A stretch of 64,000 nt of DNA from contig JAEYFP010000028.1 in assembly GCA_023402845.1 (NCBI GenBank), forward strand, positions 28,739-92,738, read 5' to 3'. The number at the start of each line of letters is the position of its first letter. Within the stretch, counting starts at the first letter, position 1. Origin of the DNA: Bacillota bacterium (GTDB lineage: Bacteria > Bacillota > Clostridia > Lachnospirales > Lachnospiraceae). The notes below the pieces were generated by a model. The model had not been told where the DNA came from and did not search any database. It saw nothing but the letters and a program-made list of their open reading frames with translations. Both the position numbers and the translations under genes were made by a program. This document shows positions 17,607-26,108 of the stretch, one piece after another.

Positions 17607-18830
17607 TTATTCATAATATTCGCTGTAATCCAGTTTCTCAATTTGATAGGTATTCTCATATTTATCGATCACATTTTTCAGGATACTTGAATTACTGTGC
17701 GACGCAGAAATAATCTGGGGTGAAGTGAAATCATAGTCCATGCTTCCGTCCGCATTTATGATAATATTGCTAAAGCGTACGACTGCCTCCGCATCGCAGG
17801 TAACACCGTCTGCCTGCGTAATTTTCACAAAATAGATCAAATCCAAATCGTTATAATGATTTCCGTCCTTTCCTGCCGCCTCCGGCTTTACCGATTTAAA
17901 ATAAGCGGATATGAGAGATGGTTCCAGCCATTCAAAGGTAGCCTTTTTATTAATATAAACCGGAACAAGATTCGCTTCACAGAATATTCTGACTCCATAT
18001 TCATTGGCATTGGTAAACGCTGATTTGCCTGCCGAAACAGCCTCTCCAATCAGCTCCTTTGGCAATTCGGAAGCTGAGCCGGCATAGGAATCCGTACCCT
18101 CTACCTTATATTCCATAATACATTCTTCCGAGGACGTATCAATGGAATAATTCTTTTTTAGGCACTCCTCCTCGCTGAAGTATGCCCTGATTTTCACAAT
18201 ATCTCCGGAAGCATAATATTTCTGGTACTCCACCGGATTAAAAACAATCCCTTGAATAAACTCATTCGTACTGTTATTTATAATTTCTATTGTAATATTA
18301 GGCGACACACCGTCAAAGCGCACCTCTAAATCTTTAAACAGTTCTTCTACGGTCAGATTTGCAGCCGTTGAAAGACCCGATACCATAACTTCCTCACTCT
18401 TGGAAAGAACCTTTATTTTGAGCTTCTTTGCAAGTGTCTCATCATAACGGTAGCTGATCAAAACTTTGCTTCCGTTGCTCAGATCTCCTTCATTCTCAAC
18501 CTCTGCGGAAATACTTTTCATAAAACTGTCATAATCGGAATCACTGGATTGCTCTTCATGGAACAGGGAACTATGATCGCTTTCCTTCACCCGCGCGGTC
18601 ATTTCATTCAGTGCTGCTTCATCTATTGTCAGTACTGCCGAACCTTTTGTATTGTATCCCTCATAGCTTACCGAAAAATATTCACTTAAATTCATTGTTT
18701 CGTAGGGAAGAAAGTCCTTTGCCACAAATATGGCGGCCGCGCAGAATATACAAAACATGATCACTCCGCAAATAATCCGAGTTCGTCTGCGCTGTCTCCT
18801 TTCCCAGCTTGTCAGCCTTTTCTTCTTCAT
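17607..18830 (-). CDS. membrane-anchored protein of unknown function
   Basis: 407 residues, family not recognised. A very basic N-terminus (MKKKRLTSWERRQRRR) is followed by one membrane segment (about 19-38) ending before FLPYETMNLSEYFSVSYEGYN; the rest is acidic, serine-rich and predicted extracellular, apparently made of repeated beta-type domains (for example GYNTKGSAVLTID and a later GVSPNITIEI). No enzymatic motif or sortase signal seen. It has its own promoter and precedes the dihydropyrimidinase by 21 bp, but a functional link is not evident. Such proteins recur in Gram-positive envelopes. Confidence 0.75.
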   Translation of the reverse strand: MKKKRLTSWERRQRRRTRIICGVIMFCIFCAAAIFVAKDFLPYETMNLSEYFSVSYEGYNTKGSAVLTIDEAALNEMTARVKESDHSSLFHEEQSSDSDYDSFMKSISAEVENEGDLSNGSKVLISYRYDETLAKKLKIKVLSKSEEVMVSGLSTAANLTVEELFKDLEVRFDGVSPNITIEIINNSTNEFIQGIVFNPVEYQKYYASGDIVKIRAYFSEEECLKKNYSIDTSSEECIMEYKVEGTDSYAGSASELPKELIGEAVSAGKSAFTNANEYGVRIFCEANLVPVYINKKATFEWLEPSLISAYFKSVKPEAAGKDGNHYNDLDLIYFVKITQADGVTCDAEAVVRFSNIIINADGSMDYDFTSPQIISASHSNSSILKNVIDKYENTYQIEKLDYSEYYE

Positions 18831-18900
18831 AGAATCCTCTTTAACTTTATCCTGTTTCTGTTATTTCGCACGAATAAAGTCAATACGAAATACGGTTATT

Positions 18901-18948
18901 ATTGTAGCACAGAAAACAGCAAAAACAAGAGGTGAAATCAAATTTCAC
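18901..18948 (-). promoter_or_regulatory. promoter and palindrome before the unknown membrane protein
   Basis: Minus strand TTGTTT (18923-18928), 16-bp spacer, TACAAT (18901-18906). Immediately upstream of the -35 is a perfect 7-bp inverted repeat with 3-base centre, GTGAAATCAAATTTCAC (18932-18948), a candidate operator or a weak terminator of the Lrp gene. Confidence 0.45.
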
Positions 18949-18988
18949 GTTTTGTTCATGATTATTTGACATTTTCCTGTTATAATCT

Positions 18989-19456
18989 CTATTCTTTTTC
19001 AGGTTTGTCCGGCAGCAGAATTCCTCTTTGCTCTATCGAGGTTGAAAATACAATCAGTGTTCTTGTTCTGCCGAATCGCTGCAGTTCTCCAATAAACTGA
19101 TCAAGCTCCACCGTACTGTGAAACAGTACCTCAAGCAGCATGGAATAATCCCCCGTCACACAATTGCATTCTATTACATTCGGGCATTTTTTTACATAAG
19201 GATAAAATTCCTTCTTATCCATCGGCTCTACCTCCAGACTGATAAATGCCTTAATATGATATCCGAGCGCAATCGGATCTATCTGTGCACGAAAACCCGT
19301 GATATAACCGTTTTTCACAAGTGCATCAATTCGAGCGGATACAGCCGGTGCGGATAAAAATACTTTTACCGCCAATTCCTTTAATGAGACTCTCGTATTC
19401 ACCTGAAGCATATTTAATATTTGAATATCGATGTGATCTAATTCATTTTTTTTCAT
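18989..19456 (-). CDS. Lrp/AsnC-family transcriptional regulator
   Basis: About 155 residues: N-terminal winged helix-turn-helix (IDIQILNMLQVNTRVSLKELA through FLSAPAVSARI) and C-terminal RAM ligand domain (GYHIKAFISLEV, NVIECNCVTGDYSML). The ATG at 19456 was chosen for its AAGGAG site; an upstream in-frame start is poorly placed. It is transcribed away from gdhA across a 234-base gap, and Lrp proteins commonly control the divergent gene in response to an amino acid, so regulation of gdhA is the simplest inference. Confidence 0.92.
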   Translation of the reverse strand: MKKNELDHIDIQILNMLQVNTRVSLKELAVKVFLSAPAVSARIDALVKNGYITGFRAQIDPIALGYHIKAFISLEVEPMDKKEFYPYVKKCPNVIECNCVTGDYSMLLEVLFHSTVELDQFIGELQRFGRTRTLIVFSTSIEQRGILLPDKPEKE

Positions 19457-19595
19457 TTTTCTTCTCCTTGCATTCATTTGTGTATCGGCTTCACGCTTCT
19501 TATACTTTGTTTTATTAAGTAAAATCTGTTTTTACTGTCTTTTTTTTTTAATTTTTCATTAAAAATAAAAACTATTTTGTTCTTTGTAAATACTA

Positions 19596-19624
19596 TTGCC
19601 AAATTTCAGCACGATCACTATGAT
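19596..19624 (+). promoter_or_regulatory. promoter of gdhA
   Basis: TTGCCA (19596-19601), 17-bp spacer, TATGAT (19619-19624), about 65 bases before the gdhA start. The sequence upstream to 19560 is very A/T-rich, typical of an UP element or Lrp binding. Confidence 0.65.
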
Positions 19625-19690
19625 ACGTTTTATGAAGAGAGCAGCATTCTCTTCAAATAAAACAACCGTACAACCGGAGGGAGAACTATC

Positions 19691-20950
19691 ATGCCTAAGC
19701 ATTACGATCCTTATGAAAATGTTGTCAGTGTCATGGCAAAAGCTATGGATGCAGGCTCCATTGACAAAAAAATGTTTGAAATTATTAAAAACCCGCAGCG
19801 GGAAGTCAAAGTCTATCTGCCAATCGAAATGGACGACGGCGTAGTCCGAGTCTTTGAGGGCTATCGTATCCAGCACTCGAACATTCGTGGTCCATTTAAA
19901 GGGGGCATCCGTTATCATCAAGACTGTACGCTCAATGAAATCAAAGCACTCTCCATCTGGATGTCCCTTAAATGTGCAATTGCCAATATCCCTTACGGCG
20001 GCGCCAAAGGCGGCATCAAGGTTGATCCGTCCACTCTTTCCGAACGCGAATTATGCCGGCTCACAAGACGCTATACGTTTGCCATCGCACCTATTATAGG
20101 AGCTGATACAGATATTCCCGCACCTGATGTCAATACAAATGCGCAAACTATGGCGTGGATTCTTGATACCTACAGCCAGCTTGCAGGAAAACCGTCTCCC
20201 GGAGTCGTGACAGGCAAGCCCGTAGAGCTCGGCGGCTCCCGCGGCCGCAACTCTGCAACGGGACGCGGAGTCTATATCAGTACAAAACTTCTTCTCGCCC
20301 AGCATTCAGAAAAGCCTGAGGAGGTAACCGTTGCAATTCAGGGTATGGGCAATGTCGGAAGCAATGCGGCCCTGATCCTTTATCACAGAAATACAAAAAT
20401 CATTGCAATCAGTGATGTATCAGGCGGCATCTATTGTCCTGACGGCCTGGATATCGAAACGATCCATCTTCGTATCAAAGAGGAGAAATTACTTCTAAAG
20501 GATTATAATGCTCCGAATGTCACTCATATCACAAATGAGGAGCTGCTCACCTGCAAATGTGACGTTTTGATTCCGGCAGCTCTTGAAAACCAAATCACAG
20601 AGGAAAATGCAGGCAAGCTGCAGTGCCGTTATATTATTGAGGCTGCCAACGGCCCGACGAGCGAAGCGGCCGACAGTATTCTTTCGGAAAGAGGAATCCC
20701 CGTTGTTCCCGATATCTTTGCGAACAGCGGCGGTGTGATTGTTTCTTATTTTGAATGGGTCCAGAATATACAGGAGCTCACATGGGAACGTGATCAGGTG
20801 AACAACATGCTGGAAGACCTCATGTCCAAATCTTTTCTTGATATTATCGCCGCAAAAGAAGAATGCGGCTGCACGCTTCGAATGGCGGCTTATATTACTG
20901 CACTCAGGAAATTGATTTATGCTGAACAGATCAAAGGTATCTTCCCCTAA
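19691..20950 (+). CDS. gdhA: glutamate dehydrogenase
   Basis: Catalyses glutamate + NAD(P)+ to 2-oxoglutarate + ammonia. 419 residues, hexameric-type length. The catalytic Lys106 in PYGGAKGG, the PAPDVNTNAQTMAW loop, and the nucleotide-binding GMGNVGSNAA are all present. Start ATG with CCGGAGG six bases upstream. It stands alone between divergent lrp and the convergent GntR gene. In the context of the next operon it could regenerate 2-oxoglutarate for the transaminase. Confidence 0.97.
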   Translation: MPKHYDPYENVVSVMAKAMDAGSIDKKMFEIIKNPQREVKVYLPIEMDDGVVRVFEGYRIQHSNIRGPFKGGIRYHQDCTLNEIKALSIWMSLKCAIANIPYGGAKGGIKVDPSTLSERELCRLTRRYTFAIAPIIGADTDIPAPDVNTNAQTMAWILDTYSQLAGKPSPGVVTGKPVELGGSRGRNSATGRGVYISTKLLLAQHSEKPEEVTVAIQGMGNVGSNAALILYHRNTKIIAISDVSGGIYCPDGLDIETIHLRIKEEKLLLKDYNAPNVTHITNEELLTCKCDVLIPAALENQITEENAGKLQCRYIIEAANGPTSEAADSILSERGIPVVPDIFANSGGVIVSYFEWVQNIQELTWERDQVNNMLEDLMSKSFLDIIAAKEECGCTLRMAAYITALRKLIYAEQIKGIFP

Positions 20951-20966
20951 GCTTCCAAAATAAAAG

Positions 20967-21000
20967 CAACGTCGTAAACATTGATTTGTTTACGACGTTG
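20967..21000. terminator. bidirectional terminator between gdhA and gntR
   Basis: Perfect 14-bp stem (20967-20980 with 20987-21000, six-base loop). On the minus strand it is followed by CTTTTATTTT, suiting the end of the large catabolic operon; the plus-strand tail is weaker. Confidence 0.75.
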
Positions 21001-21033
21001 TAAATAAATTTCTATCGAATGGTATAATATTCT

Positions 21034-21690
21034 TTATAATATATGATCCTTAATACATTGAATATGATAATCAAATGCTACCAGCAGCTTGTCTTTTTCG
21101 CATGCCCTCAGTGCATCAAGCATCATTCGGTGTTCCTTCTGTGCATGCTGTCTGATTTTCTTATTATTGAGCAAAACAGTCCTGTCAATCATACCATTTA
21201 AAGAACGGATAAAAATCTGCAGAATATCATTGTGGGCTGTCCCAAGCAACGTAACATGAAACAGCTTGTCCTGCTCCGCATACTCATTGGTATCATTAAT
21301 AGCTTCTTCCATGCATTGATAAATACGGGAGAGTTCTGTCAGATCATCCTCCGTTACATTTGCTGTCATCAATTCAGCCATCGCATGCTCCAGCAGTTCC
21401 CGTGCTTCCACGATTTCCGTAATGGGAATCTGACTGTAATCAATTGCCTTTTCAAGCTTTCCTATCAAATCTGTCTCACTTGGGTGTCTGACATAATGTC
21501 CTTTCCCAACTTTGATGATAACAAGCCCCTTTTCATGTAGAAGCTTCAAAGCATCTCTGACAACCGTCCTGCTGACACCATATCGTTCCGCAAGACTTCT
21601 TTCTGACAATCTGTCGTTTTCCTTCAGTCTGCCGCTTCGTATTTTAGATTCTATTTCATTTGAAACTTCCAAATATAAGAGCTCTTCCAT
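21034..21690 (-). CDS. GntR-family (FCD/FadR subfamily) regulator
   Basis: 218 residues: GntR winged helix (DRLSERSLAERYGVSRTVVRDAL) at about 20-70 and an all-helical FCD ligand domain with LLEHAMAELM and the His-containing HVTLLGTAHND segment that binds metal and a carboxylate ligand in this group. The ATG at 21690 has AGGAGA upstream. It is last in the 16-gene run, and its own promoter carries a 20-bp palindrome over the -35, which fits autoregulation. Likely a substrate-responsive repressor of the module. Confidence 0.93.
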   Translation of the reverse strand: MEELLYLEVSNEIESKIRSGRLKENDRLSERSLAERYGVSRTVVRDALKLLHEKGLVIIKVGKGHYVRHPSETDLIGKLEKAIDYSQIPITEIVEARELLEHAMAELMTANVTEDDLTELSRIYQCMEEAINDTNEYAEQDKLFHVTLLGTAHNDILQIFIRSLNGMIDRTVLLNNKKIRQHAQKEHRMMLDALRACEKDKLLVAFDYHIQCIKDHIL

Positions 21691-21710
21691 ACCGTCTCCT
21701 CTTTCCATGT

Positions 21711-21746
21711 ATTATAGCGGATTTCCGAAAGGATTGCAATCCTTTC
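21711..21746 (-). promoter_or_regulatory. gntR promoter with palindromic operator
   Basis: Minus strand TTGCAA (21734-21739), 17-bp spacer, TATAAT (21711-21716). GAAAGGATTGCAATCCTTTC (21727-21746) is a perfect 20-bp palindrome centred on the -35 hexamer. The same ATTGCAAT core lies over the -35 of the livJ promoter. Confidence 0.65.
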
Positions 21747-21753
21747 CCTACAG

Positions 21754-22539
21754 TTAAATAAAACCGCTGTACGGTTTCTGGCACACAGAATTTTCAAGCC
21801 AGTTTATTAAAGTAATGAAATCAAACACCGGCAGCTGTGTCGCTTCCTGTACGGCATACGCATAGGGCGGCATATCCGAGCATTCTAAAAGTATTGCTCC
21901 TGTTTCAGGATATTCCTGCACAATTTCTTTACCGAGCTTCACGATTTCCTCTTTTGCAGCCGTATTATCCCAGCTCCCTCTCTGCTCAATGACACAACTG
22001 AATTCTTTTGTCTGCCTTGCATCTTTTACAACCAGACGTTTTTTCAAACTTTCAGGTATGAAGCAGCTGTCAAGCAGATGTTCTGTAAAGGAAGCTTGAT
22101 CGGCTGTAATGACTCCGATTCTCTGATCAGGCTTCAGCAAAGCCGCAATCCATGGAAGCTGCACCAGAGAAGAAAGCGCCACGGGAATCGTAAGCTGCCC
22201 CGCAACCTTTGCATGATAATTCCCGAAAAATCCACAGGCTGAAGAAATTGCCCTCACACCCTCCTTTTCCAGTTCTCTGCAGGCCTCCATAATATTTTCA
22301 TAGACAGACTCACCCATCCGGAATAAATTCGGTACATCCAATCCCTTTACCGCCTTTAAGCGCACGGGGTAGGTATATGTATAGCCATTTACGACATTTC
22401 CCGGCAGCATCGGGTAATAAACATCCTCAATATAGATAATTCCAATCGGAAATCCGGCAATGTTCTGCCCTTTCCTCATCTCGATCTGCCCGCCAAAGCT
22501 TTCCGTCGTCAAATACCCGTATTTTCTTCTTTTTTGCAT
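21754..22539 (-). CDS. Asp/Glu racemase superfamily protein
   Basis: 261 residues of the aspartate/glutamate racemase fold. Two cysteines stand where the catalytic pair is expected: SSACGFFGNY in the first half and LLECSDMPPY in the second. The family also contains hydantoin racemase, maleate isomerase and arylmalonate decarboxylase, so the exact reaction is open; racemisation of the amino acid used by the neighbouring flavoenzyme is a reasonable inference. It follows the FAD subunit by 23 bp, with AGGAAAGG before the ATG. Confidence 0.8.
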   Translation of the reverse strand: MQKRRKYGYLTTESFGGQIEMRKGQNIAGFPIGIIYIEDVYYPMLPGNVVNGYTYTYPVRLKAVKGLDVPNLFRMGESVYENIMEACRELEKEGVRAISSACGFFGNYHAKVAGQLTIPVALSSLVQLPWIAALLKPDQRIGVITADQASFTEHLLDSCFIPESLKKRLVVKDARQTKEFSCVIEQRGSWDNTAAKEEIVKLGKEIVQEYPETGAILLECSDMPPYAYAVQEATQLPVFDFITLINWLENSVCQKPYSGFI

Positions 22540-22562
22540 ATTGATCCCTTTCCTGCCATATT

Positions 22563-23768
22563 TTAATTGGCTGCGGCGCCTGCAGATGCAAATCTCGAAA
22601 AATCAAGTCTGCTCAAATCAAAATCCGTTTCCTCACCTAACATAATCTGAGCCATCTGTTTCCCGGTAAACGGCGAGAAACAAATACCGTCCCCCTCGTG
22701 TCCGGCAGCAATATAAAAACCAGGAACGCTGTCCACGTCGGATACAATCGGAAGGTGATCAATGACAAAAGGTCTGACTCCTGAATACGTCCTGATGCAA
22801 TTGATATCGGCAAGTTCCGGATAAAAGCGCAAAGCACGCTCACAAATTGCCTTCATTGTTTCAACCTCTGAACGGATATCAAACCCTCTGAACAATCGGT
22901 TTCCCCCTATCAGCAGGTTATTTGCCTTCGTATACTCTATATTAAAGGCAATATTCTGCTCCTCCACAAGAGGGCTGACATTTCGTTTAAAATGAATGCT
23001 GTCAAACTTGGACATCATATATCCATATTCCAAAATTTTATTATTGCAAAGACGTTCCGTCTGCTCAGAGACAAGATTGGTTCCCTTTCTCGGCTCAATC
23101 GGAATGGTGATACCGGCCAGTCTTCCAATATCAGGTGCCCATGCACCCGCGCAATTGACAACACGCTTTGTCTTAAGTGTGCCGTAGTTTGTCTCAAGTC
23201 CCTCAACGGCATTTGTTTTCGGCTTCAGAAGAATCCTGCTGACTGTACAATACGTATAGGTATCCAGTCCGAGCTTCTTTCCTTGTTCAACAAACGCAAA
23301 GCATACTTTATACGGACTCACGGCAATGCAGCCACTTGGGGGCGTATATAAGGCTCCTGCCAGATCCTTTGCAATATGAGGCTCCATCTCTGACAGTTCT
23401 TTCCCCTCAACCATACGAAGAGGATATCCGTCTGCACGCTGCTTTTCCATATATTCCGTCGCTGCCTTCATTTCGGGCTCTGTCTCACAAACATACAAGC
23501 AGCCTTTCCTCTCAAACTCAAAATCATATTCGAACTGCTCCGCAAGTTCTTCATAATAATTAATGCTTTCCTGCCCCATCTTTGTGTCAATACCGGGCAT
23601 CTTGTCACAAATCAAACCAACTGCATCACAATGACTGGAGGAGCCGCCTGCAATGTCACCAATATCCACAAGGGCCGTCCTGAGGCCTTTTAAGCATAGA
23701 TGGTAGGCTACACTTGTCCCGATGGCACCTGCGCCAATTACGATTGCATCATATTCTTTTGTCATCAT
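22563..23768 (-). CDS. FAD-dependent amino-acid dehydrogenase subunit (DAO family)
   Basis: D-amino-acid-oxidase-fold flavoprotein of 401-402 residues, like HcnC, opine-oxidase subunit B and archaeal proline dehydrogenase beta. The dinucleotide motif GAGAIGTSVAYHL is at about residue 11; a C-terminal YSGVRPF and AAGHEGDGI close the FAD site. The start ATG overlaps the stop of the [2Fe-2S] gene by four bases, with GAGGGGG upstream. This is the probable catalytic subunit that oxidises the C-N bond of the substrate; stereochemistry and substrate cannot be deduced. Confidence 0.88.
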   Translation of the reverse strand: MMTKEYDAIVIGAGAIGTSVAYHLCLKGLRTALVDIGDIAGGSSSHCDAVGLICDKMPGIDTKMGQESINYYEELAEQFEYDFEFERKGCLYVCETEPEMKAATEYMEKQRADGYPLRMVEGKELSEMEPHIAKDLAGALYTPPSGCIAVSPYKVCFAFVEQGKKLGLDTYTYCTVSRILLKPKTNAVEGLETNYGTLKTKRVVNCAGAWAPDIGRLAGITIPIEPRKGTNLVSEQTERLCNNKILEYGYMMSKFDSIHFKRNVSPLVEEQNIAFNIEYTKANNLLIGGNRLFRGFDIRSEVETMKAICERALRFYPELADINCIRTYSGVRPFVIDHLPIVSDVDSVPGFYIAAGHEGDGICFSPFTGKQMAQIMLGEETDFDLSRLDFSRFASAGAAAN

Positions 23769-24049
23769 TCCACTACCCCCTCTGCCAATTCTTTGAACGT
23801 GATCGGTCTGATCGGCGGCCTGGCAGATGAGGTTCCCACCTTCCACGGCTGCACGGAAAGCTCCTGTACAAGTATCTGCTGCACCATTTTTTCACAGGTT
23901 CTCCCCTGACACAGACCCATTCCGGCCCTGACACGCCGCTTTACACCAACAACATCCCTTGCCCCTTCCCTGATTGCCTGTTTCACTTCCGCTACTGTTA
24001 CTTCCTCACAGCGGCAGATAATCATATCATCACTAAAATATTCGCTCAT
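23765..24049 (-). CDS. BFD-like [2Fe-2S] protein
   Basis: 94 residues with the bacterioferritin-associated-ferredoxin domain: Cys12 and Cys14 (ICRCEE), Cys47 and Cys52 (GLCQGRTC) bind the cluster. In proteobacterial opine and hydroxyproline dehydrogenases this domain is usually fused to the alpha flavoprotein; here it is a separate gene overlapping the DAO subunit by four bases. It probably carries electrons within the complex. GGAGG lies upstream of the ATG. Confidence 0.88.
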   Translation of the reverse strand: MSEYFSDDMIICRCEEVTVAEVKQAIREGARDVVGVKRRVRAGMGLCQGRTCEKMVQQILVQELSVQPWKVGTSSARPPIRPITFKELAEGVVE

Positions 24050-24096
24050 TACTATTTCCTCCGAATTTAAGACATCCTGAATGCGCTCTCTGTATT

Positions 24097-24597
24097 TTAA
24101 TTATTCAGTCGCTTTATGCTTCTTACCGTATCTGCATGCTCCTTTGGAATCTCTACGGTAACAACCGGCGTATGGTCAAAACTTTCCGGATTCACAACCT
24201 TGACAACACACGCTTCACAAACCGGTTCGCCCTTTCTGTTTACAGCCGTCACCACCTGTCCTTCCTTCGGCGTCGGAAAATACTCATAAGGAAAAGCAAC
24301 CGTGGCCATCGTCTCGCTGTATGCCTTATTCACTATGAAAATAGCCAGTCCCGGACATTTAGACACACACATCGCACATCCGACACATTTGCCGGCGTAT
24401 AACATCGGCAAATTAGTAATCGGGTCGCCAACATGAATCGCACCGAAATGGCAGGCAGCCTCGCACGGGTTACACGGAATTTCCTGCACACACTCTATCA
24501 CAGCAACCGGTCCCTGCAAAAACCGTTCCTCTGCCGGAAGCTTCTGCATTGATTTAAGCTCTTCATATTCTAAATAACCTGCATTGATTAATGCCAT
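24097..24597 (-). CDS. two-cluster [4Fe-4S] ferredoxin subunit
   Basis: 166 residues. Two cysteine sets: Cys36, 42, 45, 49 (PCNPCEAACH) and Cys71, 74, 77, 81 (CVGCAMCVSKCP), enough for two [4Fe-4S] clusters; an extra CEAC pair occurs near residue 128. A C-terminal half without known motif follows. The ATG at 24597 has an excellent GGAGGAAGG site; a longer frame would overlap the alpha flavoprotein. It likely passes electrons from the flavins to a soluble ferredoxin or NAD, as in archaeal four-subunit proline dehydrogenases. Confidence 0.85.
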   Translation of the reverse strand: MALINAGYLEYEELKSMQKLPAEERFLQGPVAVIECVQEIPCNPCEAACHFGAIHVGDPITNLPMLYAGKCVGCAMCVSKCPGLAIFIVNKAYSETMATVAFPYEYFPTPKEGQVVTAVNRKGEPVCEACVVKVVNPESFDHTPVVTVEIPKEHADTVRSIKRLNN

Positions 24598-24629
24598 ATT
24601 CCTTCCTCCGCTTCCAATGCGCCCGATTT

Positions 24630-25769
24630 TTAATTCCACTCAACCGGAGCACCTATTTTTTCTTTATATTCTTTCAATATCTGATCCTTTTCCATCAACC
24701 TTCGTTCGCCGAAGGGGCCCATGCGAAGAGCGGTCAGACGGTTCCATATTTCTTTTCGTCTTTCCTCAGCATTATCGGAGCTGATCAGTCCCAGTGCCTC
24801 CGCAGCAGAAACTCCGGCGATTTTACCTTCCTCCAGAGCCGTGTTTGCTTCCTCTACACCGGTTGCATCTCCCGCAGCATAGACACCCTTCTTTGAGGTT
24901 TCCATTTTTTCATTATGAAGCGGAATAAAACCACCAAATGCCCCATGAAAGGTGAACTCGCACTTTGTGAGCTTAGAAACTTCAAGCCCCGGCTTTAAGC
25001 CGGCTCCGATCGCAATGGTATCCGCCTCCAATGTTTGCTCTGTTCCGGGGATTGGCTGAAATCTATCATCAACTTTTGCAATTATAACCTTTGCAACCGT
25101 TCCTCCTTCTCCTGGTATGGCCTCTACGATTGTGTGCTTTGTATAAATCGGAACGCCGGCCCGCCTGATCTTCGCAGCGTGTACGGCATACCCCCCGATA
25201 CCCGGCGCAGCCTCTATCAGTGCCACCACATCGCAGCCCGCCTGCATAAGCTGATAGGATACAATCAGACCGACATTGCCGCTTCCGAGCATAACAACTT
25301 TTTTTCCGGGCTTAACATGGTTCACATTGATCATTGTCTGGGCAGCACCTGCTCCCATAACTCCCGGTATTGTCCACCCCTTAAAACGAACCACATTTTC
25401 ACTTGCGCCCGTTGCTATAATCAGCTTTTTTGCCTTTAATGTCACAAGCTCCTTTTTTCCATTTTCAATTTCTTTTTCGATTCCGATTAAATTTCCCGGA
25501 AATACACCCATAACCGTACTTTGCAGCCAAATTTCCACCCCGCTTTCCTCCGCCTCCTTCAAAAGCCGGATACCAATATCAAATCCTCTCATACCGGAAC
25601 GGTGTGCACTTGACCCAAAAAATTTATGTATTTGTTTAAACAACTGTCCGCCGGGTTTCCTGTTTAAATCAACAAGAAGTACATCAGCCCCCGCCCCTCC
25701 GGCTTCTATTGCGGCAGCGAGCCCGGCCGGTCCCGCACCGACTATAATGATATCTCTGGTTTCAATCAT
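24630..25769 (-). CDS. NAD(P)/FAD-dependent oxidoreductase subunit (HcnB-like)
   Basis: About 379 residues of the pyridine-nucleotide-disulphide oxidoreductase fold: FAD motif GAGPAGLAAAIEAG at the start, second Rossmann motif GSGNVGLIVSYQL in the middle, and YAAGDATGVEEA at the FAD exit. This matches the alpha subunits of hydrogen-cyanide synthase, opine oxidase and sarcosine oxidase. The ATG overlaps the upstream [2Fe-2S] gene stop by four bases, with GGGGGAA before it. It probably carries the second FAD and handles NAD(H). Confidence 0.88.
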   Translation of the reverse strand: MIETRDIIIVGAGPAGLAAAIEAGGAGADVLLVDLNRKPGGQLFKQIHKFFGSSAHRSGMRGFDIGIRLLKEAEESGVEIWLQSTVMGVFPGNLIGIEKEIENGKKELVTLKAKKLIIATGASENVVRFKGWTIPGVMGAGAAQTMINVNHVKPGKKVVMLGSGNVGLIVSYQLMQAGCDVVALIEAAPGIGGYAVHAAKIRRAGVPIYTKHTIVEAIPGEGGTVAKVIIAKVDDRFQPIPGTEQTLEADTIAIGAGLKPGLEVSKLTKCEFTFHGAFGGFIPLHNEKMETSKKGVYAAGDATGVEEANTALEEGKIAGVSAAEALGLISSDNAEERRKEIWNRLTALRMGPFGERRLMEKDQILKEYKEKIGAPVEWN

Positions 25770-26086
25770 CCCGGTTCCCCCTTTGACAATCCATCCTGCG
25801 TTTTTATTACCATTCCCGCTCTGACAGGTGTAATACAGGTTCTGACATTTGACTGTCCGTCTACGATCATCGAACAATCTGAGCACTGTCCGATTCCACA
25901 GAAGATCCCTCTCGGCTCATGTTTCTTTACCGTATAACGGTTTATTCTGATTCCATTTGACAAAAGCGCAGCTAAAATCGGCTCGCCCTCATACGCTTCG
26001 ATGACCTTTTCATCTACGGTAATCGTTACCTTAGGCTTCTCTTTTTTCACATCTAAAATGATGTGATCCTCTACTCTCAAGCACAT
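25766..26086 (-). CDS. [2Fe-2S] ferredoxin-like subunit (HcnA-like)
   Basis: 106 residues with one plant-type [2Fe-2S] domain: cysteines in FCGIGQCSDC and a fourth in NVRTCITPV. This matches HcnA and the N-terminal domain of heterotetrameric sarcosine oxidase alpha. The ATG at 26086 has GGAGGG upstream. First of five consecutive genes, with two four-base overlaps, that together resemble one multi-subunit dehydrogenase. Confidence 0.88.
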   Translation of the reverse strand: MCLRVEDHIILDVKKEKPKVTITVDEKVIEAYEGEPILAALLSNGIRINRYTVKKHEPRGIFCGIGQCSDCSMIVDGQSNVRTCITPVRAGMVIKTQDGLSKGEPG

Positions 26087-26108
26087 AATACCCTCCATCC
26101 GCAATTTT

